Positions 40,733 through 52,720 of a stretch of 64,000 nucleotides of DNA are shown one piece after another (the stretch's first letter is position 1; every line of letters begins with the position of its first letter). The translations under genes were made by a program, and so were the position numbers. A model generated the notes under the pieces. That model saw only the letters and a program-made list of their open reading frames with translations. It was not told the origin of the DNA and searched no databases. Source of the stretch: Gordius sp. MW1 (taxonomy: Eukaryota > Nematomorpha > Gordioida > Gordea > Gordiidae); the NCBI GenBank assembly GCA_964036665.1, contig OZ038531.1:8804168-8868167 (forward strand). The letters are read 5' to 3'.

Positions 40733-41623
40733 CACAGGTCTACAAAAAAAACATCCCGCTCTCTAACCTATAATTATGATAGAGAATTTTGCGCTGATTA
40801 ATAATGTGTTTTTAGTTTTTTTCCAAAACCTTCTGTTTTAAGATAAACGAGGTTGAAAGTGCAAAAAATGCCCATTTTACCCCTTTTTGAGGCTCAATAG
40901 CCACGCATTAATTTATATCAAAAAATATTAATTTATTCTTGTAGATTAAAGTTTCATCTATACGTCCATAAATTTATTTTTTTATATCATCCTTATATTT
41001 AAATTTATACGCGCGCCTTTGGGTAAACCCCTTTTCAAAATTCGTCCCGCGATGTCTGGTAAACGGAGTACATTAGAGTTCATACTGCGTAGGCGATGTT
41101 TACTAACACATATCTATCTCCCTTCACCTAATCTCCTCTCTTTCTCCTCCACTCCCGCCCCCTTTATGTGTGCTTGGATAGATATGAGGGCGGGAGTGGA
41201 AGAGATGGAGAAAGGGAGAGAGAAATGTGTTAGTAAACAGCGCGTGTGTAGTATGAACTCTAATGTATACTCCTTTTTCCAGACATAGTGGGGCGAATTT
41301 TGATAAGGGGAAGGGGTTTACGTAAACGCAAATAAATTTAAATATAAGGGTGATATAAAAAAATAAAATAATGGACGTATAGATGAAACTTTGATCTACA
41401 GGAATAAATTAATATTTTTTGATATAAATTAAAAATTTCGTGGCTATTGAGCCTCAAAAAGGGGTAAAATGGGCAATTTTTTGCACCTTCAACCTCGTTT
41501 ATCTAAAAAACAGGAGGTTTTAGGAAAAAACTAAAAACACATTATTAATCAGCGCAAAATTCTCTATCAGAATTATAGGTTAGATAACGAGATGGAATAA
41601 CAAAGTCAATTTGTAGAGCTGTG
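40733..41623. mobile_element. 891-bp nearly palindromic foldback element
   Basis: The arms of about 430 bp (40733-41160 and 41188-41623) are inverted copies; paired landmarks are CACAGGTCTAC/GTAGAGCTGTG at the ends, GAGAATTTTGCGCTGATTAATAA, GATAAACGAGGTTGAA and TCCACTCCCGCCC beside the centre. The loop is only about 27 bases (41161-41187). No coding frame and no convincing target duplication. A deleted copy lies at 27305-27664. Confidence 0.85.
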
Positions 41624-44600
41624 AATTTGATGTTTTTACCATTGCTTTTATCCTGGATTCTATTTCATCACATTCATTTTAAAATAGGTCAAATTTTTTT
41701 AGTAGATTACTATAAAAACTTTTGCAACAAAATATTATTAATATTGATTACTTTGTATATTGAAAGAAAGGTTGAATAACTTAATAGCTAATAATTAGCG
41801 CAAATGGTCTTTATAAAGCCATTGAGCCGCTCATTAATATTTAATATTTTAATTAAATGAAAATCGTTCAGACATTTCTTAGAGGAGGAGAAGGTGTGGG
41901 GTTCAATTTGACTCCCCTTAATTATTAACTTTCATCATCATCTATATAATCAATTATTATTAAGTGGTTCTTATAGTCTTTAATTTATATGTTAATTTAA
42001 TTAACTTTAATGGACTTGTCACATGCTATAATGGAGGCTTCTTCTTACTTATGCACCGCACGTTATAAATACCTATATGATGGGCTTGTAAACCCTATCA
42101 ACCTTAAAAAATATCTGAACTAAGTCCATTTTAAAATTTATTAAGTAAACTATATATTTTTAATATTAAGGTGTTTTTTAAGGATAAATAATTATTTTCA
42201 TAAGCATATGTTAGCAAAATATTATAATGTTTTTAGGTTAGAGCCTTGTACAACTTCTTTTTATCGGTCTGAGCCTGACCCGAGCTCGATGTACTTAATT
42301 TTTAATTTGTTGGAAACCATAGTCATTTTTAGCTTTTGACCCTAGTTTGGTTCGACATTTTTTTAAATTGCGACTTTTAGAGATTTAAGCTAGAAATTTT
42401 TTACCATATAAAAAGCAATTGATTGCTATTGACATTTGACAGGTAATTTAAAACATTAGTGAATAAACATAATCCTATTTATTTTTTAAAACAAAATCTT
42501 ACATTCAATAACACTGGTGTGAAACGTTTAATTATGTGACCTAAACAAACGTTATATTTTTTAAAAAATAGATGGTGTTATATAAAAAAAACTATGATTT
42601 GATGAAATGTTGGCTTGGTTCTGCTTCCGGCCTCGGGTAAGGCTCCACCTTACTATTTTATTAATTTTTGTCTAAGCCCAGCCGGATATTATCTTTAGTC
42701 TAGTGGGGAACCTCCTAGGCGGAACACTAGTTTAGATTTATAACCTAGATCAGAGTTTATAAACTCTAAGAGGTTATATAATATTTTAAAGAAATCTTTT
42801 TAAAACGCATTTTTTCTATTTGATTATAACAAAAAAACTACGTTATTTTTATAAAATGTGTTGATGAATTTAAACAGTAAATTTTAAAAATATGTTAAAA
42901 AACAATATACTCACTATATTAAAAAACTCTTAGACGATTTATAAATCCATAATTTACAGGAGAAAAATTTAGTACGTTCGACAATTAATTAAAGAATTAA
43001 GACATCTAATCTAACTTTTGAATGGCTCATAGTAATAGCGATTCAAGATTTTACCTTAGATGTATTTCGCCTTCAAACAAAAAGGCTTAGGATATTACAT
43101 TAACGCTTTTTTTGCAAAAAATAGACAAGCTAATTTTTACTCTTCTCTAAACTTATAAAATTGTTTTTTAATTTTGCTAATAATTAAGAAAAAGGCGAGT
43201 TGGAGCGTTTGCTTTTATTTTTTATTAATAAATTATAAGTAATATCCTTAATTTACAGGGAACGTAGAGTAAAAACTAATAGTCATGATGTCACAAAAAA
43301 GTCATCTTTAAATGACTATTTTTAGACACACAATTTATGTAATGCTCATTGTGAAATCTAGGGTAGCTGCAAAAAAGATCGCACTTTTCAATGTTTCATA
43401 ACAATCAAAATCACCCTTAAAATTTAGTTATATCAAATTTCGAGGCGCTTTTGACATTTTTTATAAGTTGTATTATCTGACAACTTATAATTATATCTTT
43501 TTTTTATCTATCATTAATTTTGAAAAAATTAATCCATACAAAAAATTCAAAGTAATTAAAAAAATTTACTATTTATGCTTAGAGATTTTCAATTTAGTAT
43601 TCATTTCATTATCACTAATAATGTTATTTATGCTGATAAAATACTTTTTAAAATTTAAATAATGCGCTTAAAATTGTTAGCAATTTAACAGTCACTAAAA
43701 TGTGTTTGATCAGGATTCAGAAAACGGGCAAATATTAAGTTTTTTACCAAAGCACCGTTGTCTCTTCATGCCTCACCCTGACTATGCCCAAAATTTTGAA
43801 TAATGCTAACATTTAATAACTATTAATAAGTTAAAATACCTTGTACCCTGGCTATGCCGTGTGTACGTGCATTAAATAAAATTTTAAATATTGCTTACAT
43901 TTAATAACTATTAATAAGTTAAAATACCTTGTAATCTTAAAAAAATTTAAATTAATTTAGTCAAAAAATGTTATAGATTTTGGTTATTCTTTTAGCCAAA
44001 GGTTTGTTAATTTCTAATGTTGTTGTAGTCTTTAAAAAACTGACAACTACCCAAAACTTTAAACCTATAGTGGGGCTGCTCCCTGCTGAATAAACTTTAA
44101 ATTCAAATGTCTGTATAGAGAGTATTAATTTTAAACTAAAACAAATCAAAAACTTTCTCAGCGATAAAAATATTCATAACTCTTTTAAATTATTCATTGT
44201 CACCTGATAATACATTAATTTAATTATATTCATAATTTAATTATTATAATGCATTAATTTTACTATAGGTAATTAAATTTATTTATGAAGCATGGGTAAT
44301 ATACAAATTGCATAGTGAAATATGTATATTACCAAAGAAGACTAATCCTGCATAACTTTATCCATTCCCAACTTGTTACAGGGATATAATAAATATATTA
44401 GGCAATTAATTAAATTACCTTAGACTGTATAATGTACATATATATAAAACATCACTGCGAATTTAGACTATTTAATTCAATGACCTCACATTAATTAATT
44501 AAATTCGTAACAAAAGGGCAATTACGAAACATTTTAAATAACCCTAAAAGCATACTTAAAACTCAATAAACTATGAATAACAACTATATATTAGAGGCTT

Positions 44601-46024
44601 GAAAAATTTAAATAAATATAAATAATATTTTATTATAAATATTAAATCGGTCAATAAAGCTTTTCCCTGAGGTGTACCACTTAGTAGAGGGTAGGGTGTT
44701 ATAGTAGTTGCAAATTGTATTTAAATTGATTTATATGCTTACTTACATTATACATATTATCACCACATTCATTTTGGCATTTATACTAGATGAAAATGTG
44801 GGTGGTCGTAAGTTTAAATATGGGGTCCGGTTAACCAGGTGAACGTAATGGAATGACCTGAGGGGGGGGGGCAGTACAATTTAGAATTGTTGCACAACAT
44901 GTTGTACATATGGATTATAAATTTGGTTAATGCTGTATAATCATCTTTATTGCCGTGTTATTGCGTAATTATTACCGAGCCTAATAAACAACTGGTGGTG
45001 GGTAAAGATTATAACTAACAACAACCTTTTCTGGATTCAATCAAGATCGTCTGATCTCGGCTCAGATTTTTTTAAAAATTAATATGTTATCCTGGTTATT
45101 TTTAAAGTAATATTTTACATTCAGACAACTTTAATATATGCCGTCGGATTGCCACATTCTTAAAAATAATAATATATTATAGAATTTATTTTTTGACCAT
45201 CTGAATTAATTAAAGAAATTATAAACTTAGCTTTATCTAAATTTAGGTGTTTTATGGACCCGAGACCTTGCTTCAATATAATGGAAGACTTTTTGAGAAT
45301 ACGATTTATACAGACTACAACATTACTTTCCTATAAGGCAGTTTTTTTATAAGATAAACCTTTATTTAATTATTTGATAGATTTTTAAGTTATAGTAATT
45401 ATGCATCATAATTAAAAACATATGTTTGAGGGAAAAATTATTGATTTTAGGTTTTTTAAATACATTTTGATGATCGATTGATGTTCGTTATTACTTTAAC
45501 TACTTCTCAATTTAATTAAATGGCTTTAAGTCATTTGATGTTTTTTGTATCATCCTGGTTTAGCAGATAAAATTTTAATCAATTAGTTTAGTGAGAAGCC
45601 AAAACGTTAGATATTTATACGATAAATAATTATATATTCTCTTTGATCATATCGGTTAATAAATTACTTATTTCTTGAAACCTTTTTGTTCAAAAAAGGG
45701 TATGCTATGGTCCAAAAGGCAAAATTGTTTTTTTCTTCAGTGTTATAAGCACAATATTAGATTCTTGAAACATGATTGTTTTTAGCATTAAATTAAGAAA
45801 AAAAGATAAAAGTGTTCTACTGTAATCAATTAAGCATATTTGCGTTTGACTTTAATATTGAGCATATAATGCAAATTCTCCCTAACTTTTGGATTTTTAA
45901 TGGATTAAATTATGTTTAAAAATAACAAATAGACAAATCTAACAGACTTGGAAACTAGTATAAATTTTCTCCTAAATGATAGTTTAACATATATTTTAAT
46001 TTAGACAATTGCACAATATCTTCT
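41624..46024. other. gene-free AT-rich stretch
   Basis: No gene recognised. A faint hAT-like trace lies at 42238-42310 (TAGAGCCTTGTAC, then GACCCGAGCTCGA), with a possible right edge at about 42660. A short direct repeat (ATTTAATAACTATTAATAAGTTAAAATACCTTGTA) occurs at about 43810 and 43900. Confidence 0.4.
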
Positions 46025-46360
46025 ACTAGATGAACCCGGCAAACGTTGTTTTGCCATTTACCCGGGTGTATTAAATTATGTTGGAATTTTGGGGCATATA
46101 TGATGATAAAGCGGTTATTGAGATAAAAATAAAGTTTGATGTCTATATGTTCCACTCCTATTGTTCTATTTCCGTATAGAGTGCAACTAGTACGAATACT
46201 CGAAAACTACTGGACCGATTTGGCTCGACCAAATCTTAAAACATGCTCCGGAGTGTCAGGAATAAACTGTGAAATTTTGAGCCAAATCGGTCTGGTAGTT
46301 TTCCAAAATTGGTGGCGGTATATATACACACACATATAGTTTCATTTTTATATATAAGAT
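46025..46360. repeat. CCCGGCAAACGTTGTTTTGCC dispersed repeat, short copy
   Basis: It runs from GAACCCGGCAAACG to TTTCATTTTTATATATAAGAT. The internal stem pair (CTACTGGACCGATTTGGCT and near complement) and GCTCCGGAGTG between them match the copy at 20157-21724. This copy is uninterrupted at about 336 bp and so shows the basic unit. Confidence 0.65.
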
Positions 46361-49300
46361 GAATATTACACCAAATTTTTTGGTATAATAAATCTGCAGC
46401 TTAAAAAATTTTTTATGCACAACAATCGGAAAAAATAAACTTGGCAAATTTGTTGACGTAAAACTATTGCCGCACAAAATTTTTAGATGGTATTTAACTA
46501 TAAATAAGTTATTGGAGTTACAAATATCTTAGAGGTGCTATTTATTTATGAACAAATAGGTATCTATTTAAAGATATATATTTAACGATATTATGAGCCA
46601 CTAATTAGTTTGTTGGTATAAATTATGCTAAATATTAATGAAAAAAGTGTTCGTTTTATCTCTATATAATCATTGACACGACCCCCTTTCCGAAAGTTTG
46701 GTGTAGGCAAAATTGTCAAAAAATTTTTGATTAAAAATATTATTCAACATAAATTTATTACGTTATAGATATGAGAGGGGTAGACAGGATTGCCCGGGGA
46801 GAGGGCATTTTGTGTCAAAAAATTTCGATATAACATATAAAATTATATACATCCAATATCTTCGATGGGTTTTTTGTAAAAAAAGGCATTATACTATTTT
46901 CGGTATTATGTTTGCACTTAGAATAAGCATTAACAGTTAAATTATTTGGAATTTATGACCCAACTGCGCTTGTGGTCTTTCAGACATTCGATTTTTAGAA
47001 TTGTATTAACTAAAGATATGCACGGGCTGTTTAGGTTTAATTAGCCCCCAGTACGAAAAATTGAAAAACTAGGTTACAGGCCCGGCCCGTTAATAGATTA
47101 TAGGGTAAGCTCGGGCAGCGAATTTTTTTAAACCAAATGCCCATCTATGACCTGAACCTTTATAAGCAATCCGCAGGCCAAAATTTTATAAATTTAACTT
47201 TGCCGATGTCATCTACATTAAATAAAGTTGGCTGTGTCATGATGATATATAAGTAGACTTTAAAAATCAATTTACTGAACCATGAGAAATATTAATTCTT
47301 AGTTGAATTTTATCATAAACCTCTACTGTAGAATTAGCATACTCAGTTTTTAAAGAAAGGAGATTTCAAGGTATTCTTAAAAAAAATGAAGGGATGAATA
47401 AGGCGTGTATGCACCATTTTTTATAACTTTGAATATTAATTATTTGTAAATATAATTATGCTTTTCTCTGGAATTATTAACACTCGCGATTTCTAAAAAC
47501 AAGGAATCAAAAGTAAGCAAGCATGTTAAACGTTTGGAAAAATTAAATTTTAATTATCATTAATACTCAATTTGGCCTGTATTAGCATATTCCTTTTCAA
47601 GTTTAGACATTAAGATAGTTTTTTAGAGGTATAACTTTTCTTTTCATTTTATAAGAGTATTTTCGAAGTTACCTGCTCAGAATGGATAATGCAAAATTAC
47701 TTACGTCAAATAAACGAATTATTGTGAATGCTACAATACGCCCCCCAAAAAATGATTTTTAAAACCGTAACTTTAAATTTTTCCACGTTTCTACTTGTAC
47801 CAACCACTTATAATCTAATTATTGGTATTTAATTGTTATTAGCGTTAAAAATAATAACAAATAAACAATTAAGGCTAGACTACAACCAGCTTCGATCTCA
47901 CTAATTTCTGAAATTTATATTGATAATTTTTTGTTATTTGGGTTTTTATTATCAAATATGTAATAGCAATCATTTAACTAAATTGAAGTAAAGTTTTTTA
48001 GGTCGATTGATCATTTCATGAACATGATGTGTTTAGGGACTGATATATTTTATTGATCAAATTAATCCTTTATATTCTCACAAATAAAATAACTATTTTC
48101 CCGCCTCACTTAATAAATTGATAGTGTAAGTAAGTGCTAAAGGAATTGGTAAGAATGAATATTTTCTAATCAATAAAAATCAATCGATCATAAAATCGGG
48201 CATATCAACTAAAATGGCACAAAGTGTATCACCATGCAGTAATTTAGCCTAGACAATAATTATTCTTTCCTTTTAATTTGATCACACTTGATTTGCTCCT
48301 TTCAGGTTGGCTAACGGGGTGAAATGCGATTTAATATTGATTACAAATCTACGCTGTGTGAGAAGATGCAGGCCCAAAACACTTTGCGCACATTTAAAAT
48401 AATAATAATAATGCATATACGTAGCAATTTTTAAGGGTCGCGATAATTTAATTACAGCGTACAGGGCTATCAGAAGCCCCAGTTTTTGTGATATATACTG
48501 ACTCAATCGCGGAAGGTGCTATTATGGGACACGTCAACTGCAAGACATTTATCCATTAATTTGTCGTATAATAATTAAGTGTATTTATTGAAAAAATTAA
48601 GTGCTGCTTTAATTACTGCTCTGCCCTAATTTATTATGATCGCTATTAAAATTGGTAGATACATTTTTGTTTACCAAAATATCATTTTATTTTGATACAC
48701 ATCTACATCTACCATTCATGGTAATTTGACCTATTACTTCAATTGATCTATGCGTTATTATATTTTTAAGGTCAGCCTCACGTAATTGGGACATGTATAA
48801 ATCGTGTTAAAGGCGGATATCCTGCTGGTCACTCAAGCACCCCCACTTTAAAAGACACATCGTTTTAAAAGGGGGGACACTTAATTAAAATACACGTCAT
48901 TCGATTCTCATTGCGTCGCTTAAAATGAGGGGGGGGACAATCGACCTTTTAAAACAAAAAATAGGATTTTTATATAGCAAAACTTCCATGTGTTAATCTA
49001 TCAGTTTGTTTACTGTTTAGTTAGAGGTTTACGAAGAAGCCAGCTACTGCATCGCAGGATTTGTAGTGTACACTAATGGTAATTAAATTAAATGTAGGAG
49101 ACTAGAAAAATTATCAATAATTTACTGGAGATGTTTATGATTAAAAGTGCCAGAACTTGCAATACAAATTGGTAGGTCAAGGGGGTACAGGATGGGGGCA
49201 AGCGGGATGAGAACAAAGAGTTTCGCTTATAACTAACTACACAATTAATGTATCCTCCTCCCGCTTTCAAGCATCGCCATTTTAACAAATTAAAAAATTA

Positions 49301-50750
49301 AATAAGGGAGAAGAAGGGGAAAGAATTAAAGTTAAGCTTCTACTAAAGATTGTTAGGTAGATAAAATGATCACTACCGAAAGAACTGGTATCATTATGCT
49401 TGACCTGTACACAGAGACGCTATCAAAAAAACCCTTAAATGCCGTATATTATAAGCTAAGGCAAAGGTCTCTCTTCTCAATGAAAGCGGTATATTGTGTG
49501 TAGTGCGTGCGTAGGTAGTTAAAGATAATCTCTCTTACAGGAAAGAGATCTTGGTGCAAGAATTAACTTCCTTCCGAGTCGATGTTTGGAGTTTAGTGAG
49601 TAAATTAAGTCTTAATTAAATAATTAGTCGGCAATCCTTTATAGTTGTTGCACTATATAAAAAAAGTCAGCTAAAGTACTTAAATTTTTGTTCGTAGTTT
49701 TAATATGATCAAAATTATGGTAAAACTTATATTAAATCGTTCGTTTTAGGTCACTCGGAATACCGGAATTCTGCAAAGGCTGCTGAATCCATGTTATATA
49801 TATTGGTTGCACCCTTTTTTAACCAAAAATAGTTAGATTTAATTTTAAAATAATAGCATTTACCATTATATATACTAAGAACCTCTATTACCTAATACGG
49901 ACAAAATGTATTTGAATTTTCTATTTATAAATTGATTGTGTAATATCATGCAAAAACACGCGGAAATGAGTTTAAGTTGAAAGATTAGGTCAAGATTCGG
50001 AAAGAGCATTATAAGGGGAGGACGTAAGCAGTGTAATAGCCTTCGTCTCGTCATAATAAAGATGTCATTGTAGATGTTTCAAACCTCTGCAAGGACTAGA
50101 GTATTGCTATTTTCTTAAATGCTACTACCTTTGTTGTTGTGTTGTGTGCGTTGTGTAATAATTGGTATTAATATACACTACTATTTAGACATCATGCTCC
50201 TTGATAAGTTGATGACGCGAGTGTCGTCTCACCTTTTCAATAGGTCGTTGGTTTATAATCGCTTTTAATCCGCTTGGGTTAGCAATATCGTCCTATTTGA
50301 AGCAGAGCAATCACATATAAAAAATGGCGTTTAAATAAAAAGAGTAGGTGCAAACTAAATTTTGACAAATGCATAAATTGAGATATTTGAGAATGGTTTG
50401 AAAAAACTAACCCCTTTAAAACCAAGACTTATATAACTTTGATAACTATGCGAAAGCTACGTGAAGCTACTTGTAGTATATAGATGATTTTCTGCTGGAT
50501 CATATCCTTATATTAGGGTATATCTTCTTTATATATATCAGCAGCTAATAATGAATATATAAAAAGTTAAATTGTTTCATATCATGTTTTTGTCGATTTA
50601 AATTAAAAGAATTCTATATTTCTGTTAAATATAAAATTGATTCGGTATTACAACATGCATTCATATAAATAAATATGTAGTTTAAGCAATTTAATGACAC
50701 TCCGTATTGTCACAGGAAATTTATAAAATAGTGAAAACTTTGATGAAAGC
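46361..50750. other. gene-free AT-rich stretch
   Basis: No gene recognised. A weak trace of the GC-rich hAT ends lies at 47015-47180 (GCACGGGCTG, GGCCCGGCCCG, CTCGGGCAGCG). Two G-runs at 48870 and 48930 (TTAAAAGGGGGGACA and TTAAAATGAGGGGGGGGACA) are a short imperfect repeat. Confidence 0.4.
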
Positions 50751-50762
50751 CATGGGCGTTAC

Positions 50763-51574
50763 CATGGGCGTAGCCAGGTTTTGGATTAGGGGTGGGGGCA
50801 AAACGTTTAAAAGTTCAATTAGGGATAGAGCCCTGCACGGGCCGTCCGAGGCCCGGCCCGGCCCGAGTTCGGCCCGGCCCGACGGGCTTTCGGGCCGGGC
50901 TCGGGCAAATTTTAAAACATTGATCGGGCCTCGGGCTTAGGTCGGGCCTGATGGGCCAGCCCGACCCGAGGCCCGAGCCCGAAAAAAAATTTGAATAAAT
51001 ATTAATCCAAAGTATAATTACAATACAAGATAATCCCCCTACAAATAAATATTTAGAATTTTACTACCACCTCATATTAATTTCTTGGTTAGCCGTGTGG
51101 GTCTATCTATGCTATGTATGACTTTGACTATGAGTGATGATGAAATATTTAAAACAACAGTGTGTAGATTAAACTTAAAAGCAATAATAATAGTAGCTAT
51201 TTTGAACAATAGAGTTAGTATTATTTACCATAATTATTCATATTTTAAATCACATAATATTCGCGATACGTAATATATTTATAAATAAATTTTTGAAATA
51301 AAATTGGTACAAATTTACATTTTTACAAAAGTCGGGCCGGGCCCGGGCTCGGGTCGGGCCTGAGTGAAAAAAACAAATCGGGCTCGGGTCGGGCTCGGGC
51401 AAAAAATAAAAAAAGGTTTCGGGCTCGGGTCGGGCTCGGGCCGATAAAATTCAATTTTGCAGGGCTCTAATTAGGGAGGAGCAAAACATAATTTTTTTTA
51501 ATTTTTAAGGGTTTTTGCGTTGAATTTTTTTTTGTCATTTAGCCAACTGCCCCCCCCCCCTGACTACGCCCATG
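50763..51574. mobile_element. GGGCGTAGCC-family MITE split by a hAT element
   Basis: The left part is CATGGGCGTAGCCAGGTTTT through AAGTTCAATTAG and the right part runs to TGACTACGCCCATG. Between them sits the 644-bp element at 50826-51469. Without it the MITE would be about 160 bp. The flanks GGCGTTAC (50755-50762) and GGCATATC (51575-51582) agree at 5 of 8 positions, a decayed duplication. Confidence 0.8.
50826..51469. mobile_element. nested hAT MITE with GGGCCGGGC repeats
   Basis: A perfect target duplication ATTAGGGA lies at 50818-50825 and 51470-51477. The inverted ends TAGAGCCCTGCA match perfectly over 12 bases. About 160 bp at the left and 130 bp at the right consist of GGGCCGGGC/CGGGCTCGGG repeats in inverted orientation, and the centre is AT-rich. 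The uninterrupted MITE at 20591 shows the same target without insertion. Confidence 0.92.
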
Positions 51575-52540
51575 GGCATATCCAAGGGGGGGGGAGTAGG
51601 AAATTTGTCCTCCACTAATTAATATAATATTATCAAATATATTAAGAGCATTTATAGTCTACTAAGACACATTATCCAAAAATTTATACATTCATTTTAT
51701 TTAAAAATTAAATTTTAGACAAAAAAAGCTTTTAATCATTAATTTCCTCTTCCGAATTCAATTGTTCACTTGCTAAAAAAAACTAGGTTGGGCATCTTCC
51801 ACCCAAGATTAAATGTCCCCCTAAACATTTAGTAAGTAGCAATTTTATGAATAATAGGAGTAGCTCTTTTCGGCAATATGAGTACTTAATTATTTAATAA
51901 ATTTTTCAGCAATACATCCTTACTTGCAAATATTTGCAAAACAAGGATTTAGACATTTAACAGGCGATTCGATTAGCGGATAAAATTTATAAAAAAATCT
52001 GAACATATTTTTTCAATTAGCGAAAGCTAATTTATATATCTAAATAGATCTTGATTTAAACCCCGATTTGCCAAGAGGAAAAATTTTCGTACTAATATTT
52101 CAAAAAATTTCATTCAGGTTTATTTAAATTAATAAATTTTATCTCCTTGATCTTGTACAAGTTAATGAACGGTTCGATAAAAAACAAGTTCGAACGAATT
52201 TGATCTTGTCTCCTCAGCATCCTCCAAACTTTTATCCTAGAAATTCAGGCAATTTCTTTGGCTTTTACAGAAGTGACTTAAATGGTACAAACATTAACTA
52301 AAATAAGATGTCTTGTGGTTAATGACTTTGTCTTAAACTAAAGAGACCTGCCGTCCCAATAATGCTCTCGACACTCTAAGAGCTTAATAAATGTTATTAA
52401 AGCCACTGCCTAGTATGTCCATCGTTAAAAATGGATTGGCATTATTAATAATTCATTGAGAATGTTACCACCTCAGGTGAATTTGATAAAAAATTGCTGA
52501 GCAAAAGAAATATTAACCTTGTCTTATAATGTTCATTTTT
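51571..52540. mobile_element. hAT-like element relic, related to 14872-16100
   Basis: It begins CATGGGCATATCCAAGGGGG, overlapping the end of the adjacent MITE. It matches 14872-15740 in order: TATAGT-TACTAAGACAC, CTTCCGAATTCAATTGTTCACTTGC, AACGGTTCGATAAAAAAC, GACCTGCCGTCC-AATGCTCTCGAC. No intact frame. Confidence 0.5.
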
Positions 52541-52720
52541 TATAACGTATACAGAGAATTCATATCTTTTTAGAAGTCAGATTTGTTGAAAAAATTTTCC
52601 CGAACCCAGTCTTGTCCGATTTTATAACTAGCTCCCCCGGGCCCGTTAAACCTTTCCAAGAGTCCGCCCTCCCAAGTAGAAAAGCTAACTTAATTCGACT
52701 AAGTTTTCTTTAAAAAACTA
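52541..52720. mobile_element. fragment of the 62596-63399 hAT family
   Basis: TATACAGAGAATTCATATC, then GTCAGATTTGTTG, CCCGAACCCAG and AAGAGTCCGCCCTCCC parallel the left 150 bases of 62596-63399. The right part is missing. Confidence 0.5.

Noticed and set aside
46025..46367. AGATGAA at both edges of the 46025 repeat as a target duplication
   Set aside because: The other copy has CTAGCTGA and AAGATAT at the same edges, so part of the match may belong to the element itself.
50707..50940. Open frame rich in Arg, Pro and Ser at 50707-50940
   Set aside because: It crosses the border of two nested MITEs; the residues come from GGCCCGG repeats.
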